Source: Bacillota bacterium (GTDB taxonomy: Bacteria; Bacillota; Clostridia; Christensenellales; UBA1242). From it: a stretch of 18,075 bases of DNA. The notes below the pieces were generated by a model. It saw nothing but the letters and a program-made list of their open reading frames with translations. It did not search any database and was not told where the DNA came from. Of the stretch, positions 1 through 5,094 are shown one piece after another. The stretch's first letter is position 1. Each line of letters opens with the position of its first letter. Where the stretch lies: positions 823-18,897 of the forward strand of contig WQSK01000015.1 of the NCBI GenBank assembly GCA_009787915.1. Reading direction: 5' to 3'. The translations under genes were made by a program, and so were the position numbers.

Positions 1-504
1 ATACCGCTTTTTTCATTTGTGATTGCGTTCGTTTTTGGTTTGGCATCCGAAGCCCTCTTGGGGACAAACACGAGTATCATCCTATGCGTTGCGATTATCG
101 TTGTGCTGATAATCATTGCATTTGTAGGTGACATCTTTGCGGTCGCAGGGGCATATGCCGAGATTGAGAACTTTAACGCTATGGCCAGTCGCCGAATCAA
201 GGGCGCAAAGGCCGCAATCAAACTGGTTAAAAACAGCGATAGGGTTTCAAGTATCTTGTCCGACATCATAGGTGACGTTTGCGGTATCGTCAGTGGGGCT
301 ATGGGGGTTGCGCTCTCGCTCATCATTATCAACGAGGGGGACTATTCGTTTTTCTGGCAGGCTTTTATTATCGCAATCATCAACGCGGGTATTGCGGCAA
401 TCGCGATTACGGCAAAATCGGTTGCAAAAAAAATCGCAATCAAAAACAGCACGGCAATCGTCATGTTTTTTGGAAAAGTCCTTGCCAAGTTCGGTGTGAA
501 GTAG
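1..504 (+). CDS. Integral membrane protein, 5' end missing
   Basis: The frame is open from the first base to a TAG at 502-504, giving 167 visible residues. A GTG at 19 could start it, but no stop or promoter lies upstream, so the gene probably begins outside the window. Two hydrophobic stretches (about residues 25-50 and 95-140 of the visible frame) flank a conserved-looking polar segment that reads FNAMASRRIKGAKAAIKL and then NSDRVSSILSDIIGDVCGI. This resembles an uncharacterised membrane protein family of Clostridia sometimes labelled CorB-like, but I see no CBS or transporter-domain motif and do not assign transport. The product is probably a multi-pass cytoplasmic membrane protein of unknown role. 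The promoter of the next gene lies over its last codons. Confidence 0.7.
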   Translation: MPLFSFVIAFVFGLASEALLGTNTSIILCVAIIVVLIIIAFVGDIFAVAGAYAEIENFNAMASRRIKGAKAAIKLVKNSDRVSSILSDIIGDVCGIVSGAMGVALSLIIINEGDYSFFWQAFIIAIINAGIAAIAITAKSVAKKIAIKNSTAIVMFFGKVLAKFGVK

Positions 505-511
505 GTACACT
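482..511 (+). promoter_or_regulatory. Promoter for the gene at 518, leaderless type
   Basis: A -35 box TTGCCA (482-487) and a -10 box TACACT (506-511) are 18 nt apart. Six bases separate the -10 box from the ATG at 518, so initiation 7 nt downstream of the -10 would fall on the A of the start codon. No Shine-Dalgarno sequence precedes the ATG. The boxes lie inside the end of the upstream gene. Confidence 0.55.
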
Positions 512-517
512 TGTTTC

Positions 518-874
518 ATGAGCGAAGAAAGATACACATCATTTTTAATCCACAACAAAGAGATTCTGTTCAAGGACAACATTGATATGCTTGACAAAAA
601 GGACTCTCACAAAGTGTGGGCGGATAGTTTGGGTTTAAGCAACGATGAGTACGAGGCACTTGTTCGAGGTATCATAAGTGAGTTTGAAACAGGCGCAGGT
701 AAAAACCACATCGCCCATTTTAACACAATAACAGGCACGCCCCAAGACTTGGAGAAAGCAGTTGAAGATTTTGCCCAGAAAATGCTCGTCCATATGGGTG
801 CGGAAAGTATGCGGTTGTGCTATGACGGCAATGTTTTTATCGCAAAAAAAGAAAAGGACATTGACATCAATTGA
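518..874 (+). CDS. Small cytoplasmic protein of unknown function, coupled to miaA
   Basis: This 118-aa protein has no membrane segment or signal peptide, and I do not recognise a family. It is acidic and mostly helical in appearance (residues 40-60 and 73-95), ending in a Lys/Asp-rich tail. The ATG at 518 is chosen because a -10 box ends 6 nt before it. The TGA stop at 872-874 overlaps the TTG start of miaA in the tetranucleotide TTGA (871-874), so ribosomes finishing this gene can re-initiate on miaA. The pairing is clear from the layout, but it does not reveal a function. The gene is likely real because of its own promoter, sensible composition and coupling. Confidence 0.75.
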   Translation: MSEERYTSFLIHNKEILFKDNIDMLDKKDSHKVWADSLGLSNDEYEALVRGIISEFETGAGKNHIAHFNTITGTPQDLEKAVEDFAQKMLVHMGAESMRLCYDGNVFIAKKEKDIDIN

Positions 875-1938
875 TTGCCCCAAAGCCAAAAATTGTTTCT
901 ATCGTTGGTTTGACCGCAAGTGGAAAGAGCGCACTTGGAATTTTGTTAGCAACCGAGTTTAATGGTGAGATTATCTCCGCCGACAGCCGTCAGGTTTATC
1001 GGGGTCTGGACTTGGGCTCTGGAAAAGTAACAAAAGAGGAACAAGCCCTTGTCCCACACCACCTTTTGGATGTGGCTGAACCAGGTTCAAGATTTGACGT
1101 GTTTTTATTCCAGCAAATGTCATATAAAATTATCGACGACATTTTAAAACGCGGTAAAGTCCCAATCATCGTTGGTGGAACGGGTTTGTATTCGCGCTCT
1201 ATTGTCGAGGGATACCGCTTTGCGGCAAGGTTCTCGAACGAAGTGAGAGGTTCTTATGTTTTTGGAACCCCCCCCGACTCTGATGGCGAACACCCCAAAA
1301 ACCCACGGTATAACGTGTTGCAAATTTGTTTGCTTCCACCAAAAGAGGTGATTCGACCGCTTGTGGAAAAACGAAACGATATACGATTAGAACAGGGCAT
1401 GATTAAGGAAACCGAGGACTTGATAAAACGCGGTGTGTCGAAAGATTGGTTGAGGGCACTTGGGTTGGAATATTTTTGGAACGTGGAATATATCGAGGGC
1501 AAGATAACAATGGACGAATACCGCGAACAACTTTTGACAAAAGTCATGCAATTCGCAAAACGTCAACGTACTTGGTTTAAAAAAGAAAAAAATACTCACT
1601 TTTTGACCGAGCCTGAAAAGTACCTGTCTGAATCACAAAGGTTTGTTAGAAACTTTTTAAGCGACAAATGTTGTCCGTGTCTTGATTGTGGAAAAGAAAC
1701 GATACACACGGATTACTATATGCTTAAACACGACTTGTGGAAATCCGCCGTGCCAGATGCCGTGCCTATGACCGCCGAAGCCAGAAAAAATCTCCCCCAC
1801 AGCGACGGAAATTTTCTTTGCTTGGATTGTTTGGAAAAAAGACTTGGGAGAGAACTCGCAAAACAAGATTTTCTAAGCGTGCCTTTTGTAAGCGATTTAG
1901 ATAAAAGTAAAGGGTTTGAACCTTCAAGAAAATTTTAG
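871..1938 (+). CDS. miaA: tRNA dimethylallyltransferase (MiaA), variant with shortened insertion and fused C-terminal CxxC domain
   Basis: MiaA transfers a dimethylallyl group to A37 of tRNAs reading UNN codons. Family marks seen are the P-loop GLTASGKS (residues 13-20), SADSRQVYRGLD (36-47, with the catalytic-type Asp38), PHHLLDV (62-68), GGTGLY (102-107) and the late FAKRQRTWFKK segment. Two things are odd. After GGTGLY only about 37 residues precede the LLPPKEV strand, and the usual HPND-x-RR segment of the tRNA-binding insertion is absent. Residues 267-355 form an extra domain with CLDC (270-273), YYML, and CLDCLEKRLGREL (317-329). That pattern matches small stand-alone phage and actinobacterial proteins of unknown function. 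The start is TTG at 871 inside the upstream stop codon; a weak AAGGA lies at 854-858. An eight-C run at 1268-1275 sits in the shortened region. Enzyme identity is firm; full activity is uncertain. Confidence 0.9.
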   Translation: MIAPKPKIVSIVGLTASGKSALGILLATEFNGEIISADSRQVYRGLDLGSGKVTKEEQALVPHHLLDVAEPGSRFDVFLFQQMSYKIIDDILKRGKVPIIVGGTGLYSRSIVEGYRFAARFSNEVRGSYVFGTPPDSDGEHPKNPRYNVLQICLLPPKEVIRPLVEKRNDIRLEQGMIKETEDLIKRGVSKDWLRALGLEYFWNVEYIEGKITMDEYREQLLTKVMQFAKRQRTWFKKEKNTHFLTEPEKYLSESQRFVRNFLSDKCCPCLDCGKETIHTDYYMLKHDLWKSAVPDAVPMTAEARKNLPHSDGNFLCLDCLEKRLGRELAKQDFLSVPFVSDLDKSKGFEPSRKF

Positions 1939-2330
1939 TTCCCGAGGATAATAACAAATATTGTATCTCCGTTTGCTATGTAAACCCTCATACCTGGGTT
2001 ACCGCCGTGGATAAAAAACTGGCCTGCTGTCGCGGTTGCAACCATTGTGTCTTGGCAGGGCTCGAAATCAAGATATATCCCACCAAAAACATTCCCCGAG
2101 ATGTGTGTTGCGTGGACTTCTGTTGCATTCGCCGAAGGAATCACGTTAGGTGCGGTAATGATATTGATGGTGCCCATGTCGGTTTGCGGAGATGTACGTG
2201 CGTTTGCAATATTGTTGATTGCCACAGGGATGATAATCGCCAAAAGCGCAATCAAAATAGCCGCCGCCACGATTGTGGTTATGACCGCCTGCCTTGATTT
2301 GAAAATGTTCCCCACGACAATTTTCGACAT
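1935..2330 (-). CDS. Small membrane-anchored exported protein of unknown function
   Basis: The 131-aa product has a single hydrophobic segment at about residues 17-38 behind a short Lys/Arg-containing N-terminus, which fits a signal anchor. About 90 residues that look beta-rich would lie outside the membrane. No lipobox or sorting motif is seen, and I do not recognise the family. A TTG at 2351 would extend it by seven residues, but a TATAAT box (2337-2342 on the plus strand) ends 6 nt before the ATG at 2330, which decides the start. It lies 13 nt after the Fic gene on the same strand and could also be co-transcribed with it. Its TAA overlaps the end of miaA by 4 bp, tail to tail. Confidence 0.7.
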   Translation of the reverse strand: MSKIVVGNIFKSRQAVITTIVAAAILIALLAIIIPVAINNIANARTSPQTDMGTINIITAPNVIPSANATEVHATHISGNVFGGIYLDFEPCQDTMVATATAGQFFIHGGNPGMRVYIANGDTIFVIILGN

Positions 2331-2336
2331 GAAAGC

Positions 2337-2365
2337 ATTATAATTATGCAAAACGAATAATACAA
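2337..2365 (-). promoter_or_regulatory. Promoter for the gene at 2330, leaderless type
   Basis: Read on the minus strand, TTGTAT (2360-2365) and TATAAT (2337-2342) are 17 nt apart, and 6 nt separate the -10 box from the ATG at 2330. The -10 box is a perfect consensus and lies next to the stop codon of the Fic gene. Confidence 0.55.
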
Positions 2366-3291
2366 TACTCTTTTATAAATTTTACAATTTTATCTTCGTC
2401 TTTACCTTCATAGTATGATATAAGAAGTTTTTTATACTCGTCAGTTTTATCGCTTGGAATTGAAATCAGTCCTAGGCCCTGTGATATAAACAGGTGGTTT
2501 GCAGAGATAACGGCAGTTCGCTTATTCCCATCAATAAATATTTGTCTTTTCATTAGGAAAAGCATGAGCAAAACCGCTTTGTCCTCGGATTGAATATTTT
2601 TGTTTAATATCTCTGAAATTTCTTCTTTGACAACGCTTTCTATAGGCAGCGGAGGTTTGTATGTCGTTCCGCTTATACTCACAGGTACACCTCGAATCTT
2701 TCCTGCGTTATAATAAAAGCCTTCTTCAATAAGCCGATTTACTTCACAGACTAAACTGAAATCTAATTTAGAAGTTATAATGTATTTGTTCAGTATAAAC
2801 TCCCACGCATGTTTGAGGTTCACAATTTTTTGAACGTCCTTTGGTGTCATATTATTTATTTTTCCGCCTTCCAAAATTGTTTCGGTGTCTGCATAGGTTG
2901 CCGCTATCCCTTCCAACACCGCAAGTTTATAGACCGTGTCTACAAGGTGTTTACGGACGAAGTCTATGTTGTTAGACACAGAACCAGTCAACTCTTGTTC
3001 GACATAATTCAAATCTGCAAGTTGTTTGCGAATGGTTTTTAGTTTTTGCTTTATATCTTTTGCGGTAATTGAATCACGGACAACGGTTTCTTCCAGTTGC
3101 TTGGTATATTCACCCAGATATTTTGTAACCTTAATTCCGTCTTCGCGTCGATGAAGATACGCATAAGTTTTATCATCGCGTGTCCGCGCCTCGATTGAGC
3201 CATGCAGCAGTTCAGAGAGTTTTTCTTCAAGCGGAATCTTTTGTTTTACAAGTTCATCGATTCTAATTTGGTTCATGGGGGAGTGTAACAT
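2344..3291 (-). CDS. Fic-fold protein with Gln in place of the catalytic His
   Basis: The 315-aa protein carries a Fic domain at about residues 115-310. The core motif reads QIFIDGNKRTA (250-260), where active Fic enzymes have H-x-F-x-D/E-G-N-G/K-R. All anchor residues are present except the His, which is Gln250. The flap-like segment GKIRGVPVSISGTTYKPP (197-213) precedes it, and TILEGG (138-143) occupies the region of the inhibitory helix. The N-terminal part (residues 1-95) is charged and helical, with a KYLGEY element. Fic domains usually transfer AMP or another nucleotide part to a target hydroxyl. I recall a subfamily of Bacillota Fic proteins that also has Gln here, so this is probably a stable variant rather than decay. 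No antitoxin-like partner is adjacent. The start is the ATG at 3291 behind a TATTAA box; an alternative ATG is at 3276. Confidence 0.88.
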   Translation of the reverse strand: MLHSPMNQIRIDELVKQKIPLEEKLSELLHGSIEARTRDDKTYAYLHRREDGIKVTKYLGEYTKQLEETVVRDSITAKDIKQKLKTIRKQLADLNYVEQELTGSVSNNIDFVRKHLVDTVYKLAVLEGIAATYADTETILEGGKINNMTPKDVQKIVNLKHAWEFILNKYIITSKLDFSLVCEVNRLIEEGFYYNAGKIRGVPVSISGTTYKPPLPIESVVKEEISEILNKNIQSEDKAVLLMLFLMKRQIFIDGNKRTAVISANHLFISQGLGLISIPSDKTDEYKKLLISYYEGKDEDKIVKFIKEYCIIRFA

Positions 3292-3298
3292 GCCTGCA

Positions 3299-3304
3299 TT
3301 AATA
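3299..3304 (-). promoter_or_regulatory. -10 box for the Fic gene
   Basis: On the minus strand TATTAA ends 7 nt before the ATG at 3291. The -35 region (TTTTAG at 3322-3327) is poor. A weak GCAGG also sits just before the ATG, so leaderless initiation is less certain here than elsewhere in the window. Confidence 0.35.
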
Positions 3305-3356
3305 TGTGAAACATTTTTGCACTAAAAACATAATTTTGTTCCACACAATTATTGTC

Positions 3357-3386
3357 TTGACAAACACTGGATTTTGACAGTACATT
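3357..3386 (+). promoter_or_regulatory. Promoter for acpP, leaderless type
   Basis: A perfect -35 TTGACA (3357-3362) and a -10 TACATT (3381-3386) are 18 nt apart. Six bases follow before the ATG at 3393, so the predicted transcript starts at the ATG. No Shine-Dalgarno sequence is present. Confidence 0.65.
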
Positions 3387-3392
3387 TTGGGT

Positions 3393-3656
3393 ATGGAAAA
3401 AGATAACAAAAAAGAAAAAACCGCAGACATCATTTTGGGGATGCTTTGCAAGCAACTTAATAAAAAACCCGAAACCGTTAAAAGCGAAATGCGCATCAAA
3501 GAAGATTTGGGTGCAGACAGTTTGGACGTGGTTGAACTCCTGATGGCAATCGAGGACCAATACGGTGTTCAGGTTCCAGACGATGTTGTTATGTCCGTAA
3601 AAACGGTTGCCGACTTAATCGCGGCAATAGACAAGTTGTCAAAACCTGCTAAATAA
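3393..3656 (+). CDS. acpP: Acyl carrier protein
   Basis: This 87-aa acidic protein has the ACP signature LGADSLDVVELLMAIEDQYG, with Ser43 as the predicted 4'-phosphopantetheine attachment site. The length and helix pattern match ACPs of type II fatty acid synthesis. It has a slightly long, Lys-rich N-terminus (MEKDNKKEK). A TTG at 3387 would add two residues, but the ATG at 3393 sits exactly 6 nt after a -10 box and is preferred. No other fatty acid gene lies in the window, so whether it serves fatty acid synthesis, lipoteichoic acid D-alanylation or another carrier role cannot be settled from context; the sequence looks like the general fatty acid type. Confidence 0.93.
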   Translation: MEKDNKKEKTADIILGMLCKQLNKKPETVKSEMRIKEDLGADSLDVVELLMAIEDQYGVQVPDDVVMSVKTVADLIAAIDKLSKPAK

Positions 3657-3666
3657 ACCATATACT
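3636..3666 (+). promoter_or_regulatory. Promoter for the gene at 3673, leaderless type
   Basis: TATACT (3661-3666) ends 6 nt before the ATG at 3673. The best -35 candidate is TTGTCA (3636-3641), with a long 19-nt spacer. The 6-nt tract between box and ATG is TAAAGT, the same as at the yugP-like gene on the other strand. Confidence 0.5.
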
Positions 3667-3672
3667 TAAAGT

Positions 3673-3969
3673 ATGGAAAAAATAAGAACTTACGGTAACC
3701 GATGTTTTGTTGGCGGGCAGGTAATGGAAGCCCCTTGTGCTTCGTGTGCACGAAATATTGTTACAAAACCGATTGCTTCGGCACAAGGTGTCGTTGCACC
3801 AAACACACCCGCCCAGAAACAAAAGGCAGAAGTTGTAAATCTAAAATTTGGCAAGGTCCGTGTCACAATAAAAAATGCACAACACGTCCAAGTTTCCGAG
3901 GACAACAAATCTATGGTACTGGTTTTGACTCAGGAATCAACGCCTGTTTCGGTTCATCATCAAGAGTAA
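3673..3969 (+). CDS. Small protein of unknown function with a CxxC motif
   Basis: This 98-aa protein has no membrane segment. Its N-terminal half contains Cys11 and the pair CASC (residues 22-25), followed by a Pro/Ala/Gln-rich linker (about 36-50). The C-terminal half looks like a small beta domain (VVNLKFGKVRVTIKNAQHVQ). The family is not recognised. The Cys residues could bind metal or form a disulfide, but nothing decides this. A strong -10 box 6 nt before the ATG supports the start. Its last ten codons overlap the end of the peptidase gene on the opposite strand by 33 bp, so the C-terminal tail STPVSVHHQE is antisense to that gene. Confidence 0.65.
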   Translation: MEKIRTYGNRCFVGGQVMEAPCASCARNIVTKPIASAQGVVAPNTPAQKQKAEVVNLKFGKVRVTIKNAQHVQVSEDNKSMVLVLTQESTPVSVHHQE

Positions 3970-4692
3970 TCCGAGGAACCTAAGCATTTGTGCCATGCTC
4001 ACAAGTAGGGCAGCAACGTAAGTGAGGGCTGCGGCGTTAAGTACTTTTGCCACGGCGGCATATTCTTGTTCGTCAAAAAGATAGTTTCCCGTTCTAAGTA
4101 ATTCGCGGGCGCGTTTGCTTGCGTTATATTCGGTCGGCAAAGTAATTAAATTTATAACAAACGATATTGTAAACAAAACACACAAGCCAATCACGAGGAA
4201 GAACCAAAAGTCTTGGGCAGGCATACCCATGATTGTGTCTGCAGTAACAAACAATGATGCGATAAGTGAAATAAAGATAAGCGGTGTCAACATTCTGTTT
4301 ATAAGCGACGTCGAACGAATAACCAACATCCTAAGCATAAGCGGGGCATACTTTTGTTGGTGTTGAATAGCATGACCAACTTCGTGTGCCGCAACCCCGA
4401 GTGCAGCCAAAGATGGTGTGTGATAGACTTCTTGACTCAGACGAACCGTGCGGGTTCTTGGGTCGTAATGGTCGGACAAATGTCCGCGAGAGAGTTCCAA
4501 GCCAACATGACTGCAACCGTTTTGGTCCAAAAGTTGTCTTGCCAACTGGGCACCTGTGATTCCTTTGGCAGACATAATTTGGCCGAAGTTATTGAAACTC
4601 GACATAACGCGAAATTGCGCGAACAGGGAAAACAGTATCGCGGGCAAAATCAAGACCGCGCCGACAACGTACATTAGGTTTGCTATATCCAT
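3937..4692 (-). CDS. yugP: YugP-like membrane Zn metallopeptidase (Zn_peptidase_2 family)
   Basis: The 251-aa protein starts with a membrane segment (about residues 6-27) and has the zinc-binding helix AAHEVGHAIQH, with HEVGH at residues 103-107. Two or three more membrane helices follow (about 133-152, 160-184 and 218-245). TEYNASKRA (187-195) is a likely source of the third zinc ligand (Glu188), in the place of the M48 peptidase E-x-x-A element. The pre-HEVGH block GLELSRGHLSDHYDPRTRTVRLS is typical of YugP proteins. The family is usually about 225-230 aa; this one has a slightly longer tail ending in MNRNRR. YugP proteins are predicted membrane proteases with poorly known substrates. It is monocistronic, divergent from the gene at 4758, and overlaps the gene at 3673 tail to tail. 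Confidence 0.93.
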   Translation of the reverse strand: MDIANLMYVVGAVLILPAILFSLFAQFRVMSSFNNFGQIMSAKGITGAQLARQLLDQNGCSHVGLELSRGHLSDHYDPRTRTVRLSQEVYHTPSLAALGVAAHEVGHAIQHQQKYAPLMLRMLVIRSTSLINRMLTPLIFISLIASLFVTADTIMGMPAQDFWFFLVIGLCVLFTISFVINLITLPTEYNASKRARELLRTGNYLFDEQEYAAVAKVLNAAALTYVAALLVSMAQMLRFLGLLLMMNRNRR

Positions 4693-4698
4693 ACTTTA

Positions 4699-4727
4699 AA
4701 TATAATACACAATCAATCACTTGACAA
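4699..4727 (-). promoter_or_regulatory. Promoter for the YugP-like gene, leaderless type
   Basis: On the minus strand TTGTCA (4722-4727) and TATATT (4699-4704) are 17 nt apart, followed by TAAAGT and the ATG at 4692. The -35 box shares five base pairs with the -35 box of the divergent promoter for the gene at 4758. Confidence 0.6.
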
Positions 4728-4751
4728 TTCATTTTATTTGTGGTACATAAT
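4721..4751 (+). promoter_or_regulatory. Promoter for the gene at 4758, leaderless type
   Basis: TTGACA (4721-4726) is followed by TACATAAT (4744-4751). Reading TACATA gives a 17-nt spacer and an 8-nt gap to the ATG; reading CATAAT gives 19 and 6. Either way no Shine-Dalgarno leader fits. A GTG at 4740 in the same frame is rejected as a start because it lies within this promoter. Confidence 0.55.
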
Positions 4752-4757
4752 AGTATT

Positions 4758-5033
4758 ATGATAAAAGATTTTAACGCATTCTCTCAGGACATTGAGGTTG
4801 AAGCAAAACAAGAGGCGGAGGCAACCCCACCGATTGTGGCACCTTTCGAGGGAATTGCCGATACAAACACCGTACAAGATACAAGCCGTGTTATTTTGGA
4901 TGCACATAAAGGTCCCGAAAAAAAAGTTCCACTTAAAGATTGGTATGTTGGAACATTCGCGCCTTCAAACCCCGAAGTTGGGTCAAAGAAAGGTGTGGCA
5001 AAGGCCCTCAAAGAAAATGCAATTGGGTATTGA
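4758..5033 (+). CDS. Small protein of unknown function
   Basis: The 91-aa product is soluble, acidic in its first third (DIEVEAKQEAEATPP) and Lys-rich at the end. It has no signal peptide, membrane segment or Cys. A central element (KVPLKDWYVGTFAPSNPEVGSKKG) looks like the most ordered part. I do not recognise a family. The start at 4758 follows a TTGACA / TACATAAT promoter. The TGA stop at 5031-5033 overlaps the TTGACA of the next promoter, so the downstream gene has its own transcript. The clear promoter supports it being a real gene, but its role is unknown. Confidence 0.65.
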   Translation: MIKDFNAFSQDIEVEAKQEAEATPPIVAPFEGIADTNTVQDTSRVILDAHKGPEKKVPLKDWYVGTFAPSNPEVGSKKGVAKALKENAIGY

Positions 5034-5058
5034 CAAATTGATAAAGATGTGATATATT
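5030..5058 (+). promoter_or_regulatory. Strong promoter for the coiled-coil surface protein gene
   Basis: A perfect TTGACA (5030-5035), a 17-nt spacer and TATATT (5053-5058) make the best promoter in the window. Unlike most others here it leaves a leader of about 30 nt before the ATG at 5095. The -35 box overlaps the stop codon of the upstream gene. Confidence 0.75.
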
Positions 5059-5087
5059 CCACAATAGAAAAATTTTATTATTGTGGA
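5058..5087 (+). repeat. Inverted repeat downstream of the -10 box, candidate operator or leader hairpin
   Basis: TCCACAATA (5058-5066) and TATTGTGGA (5079-5087) are perfect 9-bp inverted repeats with an A/T-rich 12-nt centre. The right arm runs into the Shine-Dalgarno sequence GGAGGG (5085-5090). If transcription starts near 5065, most of the left arm would not be in the RNA. A DNA operator for a dimeric repressor then fits better than an RNA hairpin; an upstream start would allow a hairpin hiding part of the ribosome site. Confidence 0.55.
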
Positions 5088-5094
5088 GGGCGTT

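Noticed and set aside
1268..1275. Run of eight C residues inside miaA, possible phase-variation tract
   Set aside because: The frame is intact through it, C8 is short for phase switching, and no alternative frame gives a sensible product. It is mentioned only as a possible sequencing weak point.
2007..2343. Plus-strand frames opposite the small membrane protein
   Set aside because: They lack a promoter or SD and are Cys- and Arg-rich in a way typical of reverse-strand shadows. The minus-strand frame has a perfect TATAAT and a sensible signal anchor.
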